A DNA stretch of 64,000 nt from positions 62,001-126,000 of the forward strand of contig JAOWCC010000162.1 in assembly GCA_030867875.1 (NCBI GenBank). The letters are read 5' to 3'. Positions 55,201-64,000 of this stretch are shown piece by piece (positions within the stretch are counted from its first letter, which is position 1; every line of letters begins with the position of its first letter). This DNA is from Actinernus sp. WN-2022. Taxonomy: Eukaryota > Cnidaria > Anthozoa > Actiniaria > Actinernidae. A program made the translations under genes and the position numbers. A model generated the notes under the pieces. It was not told the DNA's origin and did not search any database. It was given only the letters and a program-made list of their open reading frames with translations.

Positions 55201-58200
55201 AACTTTACCTCGCTTTACGGGTGGATCATTTCTTTTTGATGGTGAAAAACTTCTTTTAGTTGAGATAGTGTGTGTGTTGATCCCTTTTTCGGGCAGGTTC
55301 TCTCTTCTTAAGATTCGATTACGCTCACGTGCTTGACCTCGTCTATCTGCTTTAGCCTGGACCTTTTGCACCACGCTTCGCAGACCTGTCTTTTCTTCCT
55401 TTGGATCATGTCTTGCATCTAACAGGACTCCTTTTCCAGGGTCACGCGAAGTTTGTTTTGGATCGCATAACAAATGACCCGAAGAGTGAGCTGAACGGTC
55501 TGAGCCAGACAAAACATCATGTTGCAGATTGCGTGACGCTGGTGTGTGCGTGTGACAGGATTCATTGCGTCTTCGTGACCAATGAGCATCTGAACTGTTT
55601 GCATCATCGGAGGTCGTGCTTTTATGACTATCATCTTCGAAGATATTTCGTGACAAAAACTGTTCGCGTGTCACGAGGGTGCTGCGTGGCGGGGCTCTGT
55701 CTCGAGGATGAACGCGTGGACGCCTTCTCAGCCCTCTCGGTCTTTGCGGCGCTGGATGGTACCGACTTGGTCGGCTTCTTTTGAAAGAATCGTATCTTGG
55801 TGGAGAATTGCTACGGGATCGAGCTGTGGGAAGAGAAAATCAGATCGGTGCTTATCTCTTTTTAAGTTTTATAATCGGAATAGAATTATAGAGATTAGAT
55901 AAGTAGTTGACAAAATACGCCTTGTATTCTCCATTTCTGAATGGTTATTCCAGTTTTCAGCAAACTGCTTTTCAGAGTGAGTTACGATACAAATATATTG
56001 GCTCTTGTTATACAATTTTTTTTACACGAACCTCACTTTAGCTCACACTCTACTTCCCTGCTGGCAGAGTTAGATTCCTTCCCAAAATGAAGACGGATGA
56101 ATCTGCCGGTGTAGGACGCTTTCTTTGTTATGATCATGGACAAACAAAACAGGTTTTTAACCAGGGTTTTTTAACCGGAAATGCGTGATGCGCATGGGTA
56201 AACATAACACATGCCGGTGTAGGCCACTTTATTTGTTAACCATGGACGAACAAAACAGGTTTTGAAACCAGGGTTTTTTTAACCGGAAATGCGTGATGCG
56301 CATGGGAAAATATAACACGCCGCCTACACTATGTGAGCCCACGTTAGCTGATTGACGTCGGGTCTTAAAATCACGTGGAAGATTATGACAGGGTTGCTAG
56401 GTAACTAACGCATGCGCAACAAAGAAAGCGTCCGACACCGGCAGAGCTCTCTTCTTTCTCTCTCTTCGTTTTGGGAAGGAAGCTAGCTCTGTCAGCAGAA
56501 AACACACTACAAATCCCATCCGCTCAAATTTGCTCACATTTTCGACAACGTCCTCGCGCACCGTGGCGACAATCTCTGTCGCTATCTCTGCTCCTTTCTT
56601 CTCGTGCTTCACGGCAACTTTGCCAAAAGCCCCTTTGTTTTATTGTGCCTTGGTTCCATTCACAGTCCCAGCTCCCGGTTCTTTCTTCCTTTTCATCACA
56701 TATGCCATAAGGATGTCTTGGCGGAGATCGTCTTTGGTCATAGTCAGCAGGATTTAATTCTCTTACCATTTGATCAGGACTGCTTCGCAAATGAAAACTA
56801 TTTCCGCCTTCTTCAGGTTGTTGTTCAAAGTAAGGTTTGTCGCCATCATACGGCGGTTTAAACCTTTCAATGGGTCGATGGTGATCGAGATGAGCATTTC
56901 TCTCAAAAACCCTAGCACGCGATGGTTTGCCTTGGTTCTGCTCGGAGCACCGACCGTAATTCTCACCTACCTTAGCTTGGGTTTCTCTATATTCGTTTTC
57001 TCTCTCATCAGATAAATCGTAATATGAACTTTGAGATAAATCCGCATAATTCCCCCCGTCACGATCTTGGAGTTCATTCATATTGTCATAATAACTGGGA
57101 CGTGATTGGTCGTGCGCATGTATGTCATCTCGTGCAGAGAGCTCATATTCACCGTACCGTTCACCCTTATCCGTTTGTAAATTGTTGTATTCAGTTTCAT
57201 AACCGTCTCCTCTACTTCCTAACTGCCTATCATGGTCCTCCATATTTCTTTTTTCATTCCACTGAGCATCATGTCGTTCGTCGCTTGACTCTATGTGCTG
57301 AGGCCTTTCGTGGTCATTTTGATCTTCTTCAAACCAGTTTCTGCGACCATCTTGTCTTTCATGCCCTCTGCTTTCCTTGTGCCGCAAAATGTCGTCATCG
57401 TCCAATCTACTATGTGGGTGAGAAACGCCTTCTTCAACCTCTCCCTGTTAAAAGGTAAAATATAAAAAAAAGTTGAGTTTTGGTTTTGCGTTTGCTTAGC
57501 TTTTCTAATAATAATAACAATAATATTTTATTTACCGAGGGTGACACTAAACAGTTAAAAACTGATAAACTTGTGGCACTCTGAAGGCTTAATTAGGTAT
57601 AAATTTACATATGGAATAAAAGTATATATTAAAGTTATACATTATCAAACTCATTAATAATTCATGAAGCAAAAGCAAAGGAAATAACCGACCGATAATT
57701 GATCTTTAAATCTACTAGAGATTTCGTCCTGATTTACATAAATATTGGCTTCGATTTTCTCGGCCAAAATAAGTCGTATTGCCAAAATAACTGAAAATAT
57801 GACTCTCTAAATCTAGACGTTTGATAAGTCCGATACAAAATTGTGTCCATGCTTTATAGATTTACAAACTCTCACTTTCTGCTCGAGTTTGTAAATCCCA
57901 TAAAGCACAGCCACTCACTTTGTATCTGTTACATACAAAGTTCTACTAATAGCTAGTTGAGCCTAATTATCTACACTAAAATAATCTAATTTTCCTAAAT
58001 GTACAATGATCTAATTAATGAAACCCAATTTATAATTTAAGCTGGAAACAACACATGTAGATAGAAGATATAATAATGATAATATACAAGGATAACAAAT
58101 AGTCTAGCTGAGACTGGTCTTCTAAAGCTTTTTAATTTTAAAAAGAGAAGATTTGAGAGACTTGACGGATGGCAATTTTCTAACTTCTAAAGGCAGGGAG

Positions 58201-61200
58201 TTCCATTCTTTTATGCTTCGAGGACCGAGGACATATGAAATTGACTTCGTTATATCGAGTAGCCGTTGATGAATATCACTAATTCTGATTAATATGTCGT
58301 CCATATATTCAGGCAGATTGCCTTTGATTTCTATTGGCTGTGAAACATGTTTTGTAATTATCAGCCAATCAAATTCTTTTATGCAATCAATTTTCGTTTA
58401 TATTAAAGGGAGAGTTTTCCACGATTGCGTTTACTTTTACTCGTGATTGGTCCAAGTAAAACTAATCACGAACGACTTCAGTTCGTGACTAGCTCATTGC
58501 GTTTTTACTTGCTTCCGTGATTACTTTGATTTTGGTTTTACGCTCAATCGAATCCCGCTCTTCTACAGCTTGGATTTTTTCTCTTTTTTACAGCAGGGAT
58601 CTCTATAGTTATGTGCATATCGTAGATATTTTAACATACACCGTCCAGCAGGCTTACATGTTTACTGTACCGTTAATGAAGGTGTTAATTACATTAAACT
58701 GTGCACGTACGTGTAACTTGATAATGCCTGTGTGTTGCGGCTTATGGTAAAATGATTAAAAGTAATTATTTCATTGTATTTCATTTGATGTCATTAACAT
58801 CTTTTGCTTTCATTAATGTCGATATTGTAAAGTACCAATTTCAACACTTCGATCATCACTATATAAATAGAATATAATGGTATATATTATTACTATTATT
58901 ACTATTATTATTATCAGTAAATCATGCTTATTATTATCGGTAAATCATGCTTTATTTTTCTTGCATCATAAGTTGGCATTCAAATTTTGCATTAGCTTAT
59001 TCCGACATTGACAACCCTGTGAATTGTCAATATAATAATTAGTAAAAGGCCAAATAATGCAGCCCACAGGACCTCATAAACCTTCAGAGCTAGACACCAC
59101 GTGCACAATACAATGTAACTATACTAATAATTACTGACCATCATCAAAACCTATTGTTCTCTCTCTGCACTATATCACCGAATGCAGCCTGATATAGCCA
59201 ACATACTGCAATATTATTAATATCGCAGCCAAAAATAATATTGCAGTCACTCACTCACTTTATGCCTACACAGATGTCTAAAAATTACAGGACCTCATTT
59301 TCTGCACTGTACACCACCTGTGCATGTTGGTGATGCAACTGCATTTTAAATTTCGAGCTCTAAAGGTGTGAAAAAGAAGAAAAAAAACTTGAATGGTCAC
59401 TGATTAACCTTTATATACAACAAAGTAAGAGGAATATGAGTGGTGCAAATATATACAATACCGCAAATTTTACTGGTTCATACATTTCAACACAATAGAA
59501 ATCGTGGCTTAAATTGTCAATATTGTACATAGTTTTGATGAGGAACAATAATTATAACAGTGCGGCCTCAGCTGACTGCAATATATCTAATAATGCTGAT
59601 GGCCTCAGTAATTATCTATTAAGTAATGGTCCAGATAAGAACTGTTGTGTCTACGGCAAGGAATGTTAAAAGGTGTTAATTTTCTATTATTCTTTCTGAC
59701 TCGTAATTTCATTGGTTGATACTTATAAATTCAATAGCTATTATTTTGTGGTTTGAATTTATTTTTGATCAAACTACAGTGTAACTATGGTATAATTTCG
59801 AAGAATATCATGCGTGGGGAAAGTTCTCAAATTTGCGATGGAAAACTCCTTTGTTTTCTCTATGTCCAATTGGCTGGATGGTGGCTTCTCTGCATTTTAA
59901 CAGAAAAAAGTGCCAATCGCATAAAAAAATACTATTTTCAAGATGTACATGTAGTTTGGACTGTATAGATACTTCCTAAAGCAAAATCGTTTGTGAGGGA
60001 GGCTCATTGCTGCAGAACAATAGATTCTACTACAGTTCTTATCTGGACCATTACATATGTACTTAAATAAATACCAAATGTGGACATGTTCTCATTTATG
60101 TGAAAGTTAAGATATGAAGTTAAAACATGATCCAAGATTCAACAGTGTTTTGGCTGCTTTCCAATATCAACCTGCATCACTATATGTCTTGATTGAAATG
60201 GAGAAAGTAAAGTAAAGTATTTCATTTACATAGCACTAATTCAGTATACAAGTCATGTAAATATATAATGAAATGCACATCACAAGGACTGGTCTTGCAG
60301 GGCTCGAAATGGTTACCAATACCATTGTCAATGTGACTAAAAATATGTTTCCCAACTAAAACTTGCCAATCAGTCACAAACTCGGCTAATAACATTTACT
60401 CACTGGCAATTAGATTTCTAATGCAGCTATTTATAAAAGGATTGTTTTATTTTGAAGCCAGCTGTCTTGAGATACAGACTGCAGTTCTGAATCAATTGCA
60501 CCATGTTGCCAATGATGTACTAGTTTACAATTATGATTGGTTGTTAGTGACTCCAGAATTAATTGTGACCAGATGATTAAGAACTATAACTGGATCATCA
60601 TGCAAGCACAATAATTATTAGGAATCCTTATGAACATTTTTCCTGACACTAAGGAACAAATAACTTTAATACTAGCTTACCTCATTTCTCCAGCATTTGT
60701 CGTGTCTGTACAAACTGCTCTGTATATGATCTCTTTGCTCGTCAGCAGGGGATTGCTCTCTCTCCCACCACCTCCCCCTCTCCTCGTGATAGTCAGGATC
60801 TCTGTCCCTACTGCTGTCATATTCCTCTGTGTGACGTTCTTCTCCATGGTGTCTTGAAGGATTGTTATTATTGCCAAAGTGCTTCTGTATACTGTGGGTG
60901 TATCTTCTGCACTCTACTGGTGAAGCTTCTTCTCTAAAGTAGGAAACGCGTAATTTGCTTCCAAACAATAATGAATTGTTGTATCTGAAAAATGTAATTA
61001 ATATTGGATAACTGCATTAAAACATTAATTTTTGGACGACTTTTGGAGAGTTTGGGAAAGAAAAATAAGGGGGGAAATGATGATTTGAGTTAAATAACAT
61101 AAGTAATAAATTTGTCTGATATCAATCCTATGCTCTCGAGAGGATTTCCAAGGCATTTGGTGCGTATTTATTTGCCTTTTCCCCTTTCATTCCTTCCTCG

Positions 61201-61938
61201 ATTCTCATCCTTTTTCATAGAAATTCAACTGTAAATTATCCTCCTTTAAAGTGCAAATTCGTGTACGGGACGGTCCTGGTAGGTTTCACATTTGTCGGGG
61301 AAGAATGACGGATGTCTTTCATTGTCCAAATAAATTGTTTGCACTGTTGTTTAATTTTTATTTATGGCAAATTGCAACACAATATAATATAACGAATGCA
61401 AACTCAGGTCAGAAGTCGACTTGAGAATATTAGAAACAACCCCCCACATCAAAAAGAAAAACGTCCCCCAGGACAAAACTCATAATAATAGGGAGATATT
61501 AGCAGCCACTTGACAGAAATTAAAAGCCCAATACAAAAGTAAATTTATGCGTTAGGGATGCTTAATAGTATGGAATCAACTGACCTTTTTACCACTGTGG
61601 CCGCATGGCTGAACGAGTTAAAGCGAATCACGATAAACATTCGCTCCAATTCATTTTGCCAAGCTTTCTCAATGTCACATTCTCCAACTCCCCGGTCTAA
61701 ATAATTCCTGGAAAACAAGACAAAACCTCAGGTTCTAAATAAATGTAAACTAAGTGGTTTAATTATTTGTTTAAATGCAGCCACATGCCGAGTACATTTC
61801 TTCATTATTTCAAGCTGTGTTATTATTGTTTTTACCAGATGGAAACTCGTGAACTTACCTTAGAACTTCAGCATCAAAGGAATTAGGAAAACCTGATATG
61901 AATACGGCATCCTGCCGTATTTTTTTCGAGGACATCAT
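41930..61938 (-). CDS. Giant RRM protein with acidic repeats, seven exons
   Basis: Exons 61938-61859, 61707-61585, 60984-60681, 57444-56538, 55823-54417, 54340-54090 and 52282-41930 join in phase through GT-AG introns into 13,425 nt (4,474 residues). Residues about 10-85 form one RRM, with RNP2-like VFISGF, RNP1-like MFIVIRFN and closing strand LFGSKLRVSYF. This should bind RNA, or protein through a degenerate RRM. Residues about 90-470 are rich in Arg, Asp, Glu and Tyr, a short SR tract (SRSRSNSPP) follows at about 472, and basic and acidic stretches run to 1024. The last exon is Asp/Glu/Ser-rich, with 18 acidic repeats (about 2030-2890), five NLxxLVxFI repeats (about 3050-3250) and YSP motifs (about 3430-3710). 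No signal peptide or membrane segment was seen, so nuclear is likely. I cannot name an orthologue. Splice choice is inferred from sequence alone. Confidence 0.75.
45605..46205 (-). repeat. Five coding copies of a NLxxLVxFI motif
   Basis: Segments LSKNLATIVDYISNR, VSENLGELIDFVCRK, ASSRLGELIAFVSRK, VSNNLKGLVDFISHQ and FDNNLITLVEFIIGK are spaced by about 40-45 residues, each preceded by a Phe/Gly pair. The DNA is well diverged, so protein sequence is being kept. They look like amphipathic helices. Confidence 0.85.
46690..49260 (-). repeat. 18 acidic coding repeats, ~150 bp each
   Basis: Each unit follows ATQxETYEQ...TQEYYNxEDTCxQSAQVQGxYNT. In the middle (about 47990-48890) two types of unit alternate, so the DNA repeats with a 300-bp period at very high identity. 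Outer units are more diverged. Frame is kept throughout. Confidence 0.9.
52283..52722. repeat. Start of intron 6, repeat shared with intron 3
   Basis: Contains ACGATTGC...TCACGAATGACTTGGCTCA and TTTGGTTTTACG-type segments that recur at about 58385-58555 in intron 3, so both introns carry copies of one repeat. Confidence 0.6.
52723..53946. mobile_element. TTAA-flanked element T3 in intron 6
   Basis: TTAAGGACGGTGCCTACTAA at 52723 and its complement ending 53946, about 21 perfect bases, with TTAA as target site. 1.22 kb. It contains a 52-codon ORF from ATG 53328 in the context AAGATGGCGGCGG. No transposase. Confidence 0.85.
53328..53486 (+). CDS. Short ORF in T3 with YY1-type start context
   Basis: 52 codons, starting MAAEKRVSPVFRLSSLKLKP, rich in Ser, Phe and basic residues with no acidic residue after Glu4, like a mitochondrial presequence. 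It may be a captured first exon or chance. A minus-strand ORF overlaps it (53500-53276). Confidence 0.2.
   Translation: MAAEKRVSPVFRLSSLKLKPVAASFVLKSHTALPSSFFFGFPRGLPVFTKLI
54090..54340 (-). CDS. Giant RRM gene, exon 6
   Basis: 251 nt. The phase requires the acceptor ATTGATAG|AA at 54341. A consensus branch site TGACTAAC lies about 26 nt upstream and the intervening CAG is too close to it. Donor AAA|GTAAGT. It encodes a Ser/Glu stretch (SSLVESESETSDSCQTSDS) followed by a basic one (RRRVIAPRKIAIGKS). The preceding intron is only 76 nt. Confidence 0.65.
54417..55823 (-). CDS. Giant RRM gene, exon 5
   Basis: 1,407 nt, acceptor TTCTCTTCCCACAG, donor AACG|GTAAGT (phase 1). It opens with an SR-type tract (SRSRSNSPPRYDSFKRSRPS), then Arg/Lys-rich segments (KRGKVDLPVKRIIH), and turns acidic toward its end (REVQIIDDDDVFCMV). 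The SR-like tract fits a role in RNA metabolism. Confidence 0.8.
55824..56537. mobile_element. Intron 4 with an inverted-repeat element (56058-56498)
   Basis: CTGCTGGCAGAGTTAGATTC (56058) and its diverged complement ending 56498 share further blocks (TTCCTTCCCAAAA, CGGTGTAGGACGCTTTCTTT). A ~108-bp tandem duplication (ACAAACAAAACAGG...GCGTGATGCGCATGGG) fills the middle. The right end is about 40 bp from the exon 4 donor. Confidence 0.75.
56538..57444 (-). CDS. Giant RRM gene, exon 4
   Basis: 907 nt, acceptor CTTTTAACAG, donor AAAT|GTGAGC (phase 1). Extremely rich in Asp, Glu, Arg, His, Gln and Tyr, with repeated Tyr-Asp pairs (RPSYYDN, QSSYYDL). Likely disordered. Confidence 0.8.
57505..58320 (-). 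mobile_element. 5'-truncated LINE in intron 3
   Basis: The minus strand encodes the last ~65 residues of a LINE ORF2 (GNLPEYMDDILIRISDIH, then GPRSIKEWNSLPLEVRKL) ending at 58122. A ~600-bp 3' region and an AATAAT-type tail at about 57510 follow. Only the C-terminus survives. Confidence 0.8.
58321..59129. repeat. Intron 3, repeats and AT-rich DNA
   Basis: Copy of the intron 6 repeat at about 58385-58555 and a TATTAC triplet run at about 58882-58950. Confidence 0.5.
59130..59620. repeat. Repeat family X, copy 2
   Basis: CTATTGTTCTCTCTCTGCAC near 59150 and GGCCTCAGTAATTATCTATT near 59601 match copy 1 at 37320-37945 in order. Confidence 0.6.
59623..60054. mobile_element. TIR element in intron 3, 23-bp ends
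   Basis: GTAATGGTCCAGATAAGAAC at 59623 and its complement ending 60054 form 23 perfect bases of inverted repeat. 432 bp, non-coding. No clear target-site duplication. Confidence 0.75.
60055..60680. other. Rest of intron 3
   Basis: AT-rich. No ORF or repeat was recognised. Confidence 0.4.
60681..60984 (-). CDS. Giant RRM gene, exon 3
   Basis: 304 nt, acceptor TTACATTTTTCAG, donor GAG|GTAAGC, ending in phase 0. It completes the RRM (LLFGSKLRVSYFREE) and starts the charged region, with HHGEERHTEEYDSSRDRDPD. Confidence 0.8.
60985..61584. other. Intron 2
   Basis: 600 bp between exons 2 and 3, no feature recognised. Confidence 0.6.
61585..61707 (-). CDS. Giant RRM gene, exon 2
   Basis: 123 nt between a TTGTTTTCCAG acceptor and an AAAAAG|GTCAGT donor. 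It encodes the RRM helix 1 to RNP1-like strand (MFIVIRFNSFSHAATVV). The phase matches exons 1 and 3. Confidence 0.75.
61859..61938 (-). CDS. Giant RRM gene, exon 1
   Basis: 80 nt from ATG 61938 (a second ATG follows at once) to donor AG|GTAAGT. It encodes the first beta strand of the RRM, with QDAVFISGFPNSF, and ends in phase 2. It sits about 270 bp from the divergent QNG1 start. Confidence 0.75.
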
Positions 61939-62204
61939 TTAGCTACATTCGTTGTCGTACACTCGCGAAAACGTTTCCTTTAAAACTGTCACTCGCGCGC
62001 ACTGAAGCATCATGGGGGAGATTGTGTTACTGTGCACCAAATTTTGATTGTTTGGCATAAAATAATCCTAACATACCCAAGTTTTTCAACCCAAAATGCA
62101 TCAATACTTCTGCTTATTAATTTTTTTTCTTTGTATTTCGTTTGATTTGCCGTTTACGATTTAACGATTTGCCGTTTGGAAGCGCACTTTTCCCCGCCTG
62201 TAAA
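61939..62204. promoter_or_regulatory. Putative bidirectional promoter
   Basis: 266 bp separate the two divergent start codons. GCGC-rich sequence and GCATCATGGGGGAGATTG (about 62006-62025) resemble the ZNF143/Staf-type motif found in many head-to-head animal promoters. No TATA box was evident. Location is certain from the genes; the motif reading is tentative. Confidence 0.5.
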
Positions 62205-62606
62205 ATGGTGAAACCACGTTTGAGGGCAGCGGCTGCACATTTAGTACTACCCACGTGCTACAGGATGAAACAGGAGAAAGACACAATTCTTTTGCCTCGG
62301 AACTCAGCAGAACTCATTTCCTTACAAAGCAAAGACGTTTCTATTTCCGATCAAGGAGTCAAGAAGGCTTCGGAAATCATATTGGATTGCTTCAAGACGA
62401 AGAAATACAGCTTCAATATTTGGAAAGAACACGAACTGCATCCAAAAGAGCTGACGAAAGGAACAGTTGACTGGATCTTTGTCCTTGATACACTAAACTT
62501 TTCATTCTGGGTTGAGGACGATCTCGATCCCTGGACAGTGCGGCATGGTGGCCAAAATCACATGGGATATTGGGCGCTTTGTGCAGGGATAAACAGAGCA
62601 TTGAAG
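62205..62606 (+). CDS. QNG1: Queuosine 5'-phosphate N-glycosylase, first exon
   Basis: This is the first coding exon of the C9orf64/DUF2419 family, which releases queuine from queuosine nucleotide so that it can be reused for tRNA modification. The most telling stretch is DWIFVLDTLNFSFW (residues about 87-100), followed by GYWALCAGINRALK at the exon end. Both are hallmark segments of the family. An upstream stretch (LPRNSAELISL) aligns with the family's N-terminus. The first in-frame ATG is 62205. ATG 62265 would give a length closer to known proteins, the longer form having an Arg/Ala-rich extra 20 residues. The exon ends at AAG|GTATAT in phase 0. The remaining exons, with most of the catalytic domain, lie beyond the window. 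Confidence 0.9.
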
Positions 62607-62648
62607 GTATATTAAAATTAACTCTTTGCCGTCGGACCCTGCAAATAC

Positions 62649-63789
62649 TAGCCTGAATTTCAGCCGTCTCCTCGGGCTCGGGGTCGTTCCTCCCGCGCGA
62701 GAGGGAGTCTATACAAATGCATCTCTTAATCTTATAAACATGACAAGCAAAATAATTATTGCCGACATTTCTGACCATTTACCAATCTTTTGTATGTCTA
62801 ATATACAAGTAAAAAGAAATAAAAGAAACTATACTTTCGTGACTACAAAAAAAAAAATAATGAGGCTTATTTGAATGATATTAATTCCATTGATTGGAAC
62901 AGCATAATCTTAGTTTACATGAGAAAGCAACTAAAACAATAGATACCCTTAGGACTGTGATTGATAGACATGCTCCCCTTAAATTTGCATCCAATGCAAA
63001 GGCGAAACAATTATCAAAACCATGGCTAACTGAGTGGCTTATTAAAATCAATAAAAACAAAACAAAAAAATATCGCACCCACTTTTTGAGTAAGCTGCCG
63101 GCCCGTGTACAACACTATAAAGAATATGCAAATTTACTTTCCAGGATAAAAATCAAGGCAAAAAATTATTATTACTCTAATAGTTTCCAGGAATACAAAA
63201 ATAATTTGAAACAAACATGGAAGCTTATAGGTACATTAATTAAAAGAAAATCTAAAGGACAAACTGTTCCTAGCAGGATAATTGGAAATGGTAAAACATT
63301 TGTTGATGAAAAGGATATAGCTGACCAGTTTAAGCAACATTTCATTAATGTTGGACCATCATTAGCTGGGCTTATTGAAGATACTAATATCGATCCAACA
63401 TCGTACATTAAAAATTCCCCCATCTCTAGCTTTGTCATGTCTCCTGTAAATGAAGCAGAAGTACGTTTATTATTCCTAATAAGGTAGTAAAAATAGCTTC
63501 TGAACCGCTTTTTCCTTTGCTTCTCCAACATTTATTAACACTTACTATTTGAGCTAATTAAGTCTGATTACTACGCAAACACTGCAGCAGCCAACTCGAA
63601 AGCTTATGCTACTTTGGCTGCTGCACACTTACATTGTACCTTTTATAACCTCTATTTTATTTTATTTACTCTGCTGTATGTTTACCATATGTCTATGTAA
63701 CTAGTGCTTATAAATAGTGTAATTAAAATTAATTGAATTGAATTGAATTGGGAGGAACGAACCAGAGGAGACGGCTGGAATTCAGGCTA
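62649..63789. mobile_element. MITE D (9-bp TSD) with a LINE nested inside
   Basis: TAGCCTGAATTTCAGCCGTC at 62649 and its near-complement ending at 63789, about 40-bp arms, flanked by exact TGCAAATAC (62640-62648 and 63790-63798). Its middle was split by a LINE (about 62700-63750), so the original element was probably only about 100 bp. It lies 42 bp inside the first intron of QNG1. Confidence 0.9.
62700..63752 (+). pseudogene. Internally deleted LINE fragment
   Basis: It contains the end of the endonuclease (IIIADISDHLPIF near 62755), a frameshift, then the linker up to the first RT residues (PWLTEWLIKINKNKTKKYR, FKQHFINVGPSLAG, VNEAEV) to about 63487. A non-coding 3' region and an AATTG pentamer tail (63732-63752) follow. 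The entire RT is missing. Confidence 0.8.
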
Positions 63790-63798
63790 TGCAAATAC

Positions 63799-64000
63799 GT
63801 GTATGGGTCAAATGTGACCGATATGAAGCATGTACCTGGAAAAATTATTGCATCACATCTAGACATGCTGGAAAGACGATGTTGTGATATTGTTTGAAGA
63901 GATGAATGACTTCAAAGTCAGAGCTATAACACTTTGGAGTAAAGAGCTCTCATTTGTTTTGGGGATCGTTTTTCGTTTCTTCGATTTTACGAATTTCGAG
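63799..64000. other. QNG1 intron 1, continuing out of the window
   Basis: No exon matching the next part of the QNG1 family was seen up to the end. Confidence 0.5.

Noticed and set aside
62142..62204. Longer N-terminus for QNG1
   Set aside because: There is no ATG in this upstream part of the frame. The first is at 62205.
62649..63789. Transposon D as a gene-capturing element that picked up LINE coding sequence
   Set aside because: The LINE has its own 3' region and pentamer tail inside D, so it inserted into D and was not captured.

Overview
The window is animal nuclear DNA. Genes are split by GT-AG introns, tRNA-derived SINEs and 5'-truncated non-LTR retrotransposons are common, and there are many fold-back elements and no operons. 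The repeat types (tRNA-like SINE heads, DIRS-type retroelements, CR1/L2/Jockey-like LINEs, RecQ-like helicase fragments, TTAA-flanked MITEs) suggest a cnidarian, probably an anthozoan such as a reef coral. That assignment is inference and no species is claimed.

Layout. 1-18 kb is repeat-rich and gene-poor: a tyrosine-recombinase pseudogene, a SINE, a 93-101 bp satellite, MITEs, a 1.46 kb TTAA-flanked element, a nested tRNA-like duplication and a cluster of GTGATCAC palindromes. 18.3-28.1 kb is a stack of retroelements: a LINE on the minus strand interrupted by a 1.04 kb TIR transposon, a DIRS-like gag-RT fragment, and a nearly full-length LINE on the plus strand. 28-41.9 kb holds more inverted-repeat elements, three tandem or palindromic arrays and long AT-rich stretches with no gene I can support.

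41.9-62.6 kb is the genic part. A seven-exon gene on the minus strand (61938 down to 41930) can be assembled from in-phase splice sites into a predicted 4,474-residue protein. It has an N-terminal RRM, an Arg/Ser/Asp/Glu-rich region and one 10.35 kb terminal exon. That exon carries 18 acidic ~50-residue repeats, five copies of a hydrophobic motif and a cluster of YSP-like motifs. About 270 bp away, head to head on the plus strand, lies the first coding exon of QNG1 (C9orf64 family), the queuosine-nucleotide salvage glycosylase. Its first intron contains a small TIR element with a LINE nested inside.

Most notable signal. Five elements share TAGSCT-like ends and 9-bp target-site duplications. 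Two of these, and one further TIR element, carry remnants of a RecQ-like helicase N-terminus placed just inside one terminal repeat and reading inward. This suggests a transposon lineage that encodes or repeatedly carries a RecQ-type helicase. One of them sits 18 bp beyond the stop codon of the giant gene.
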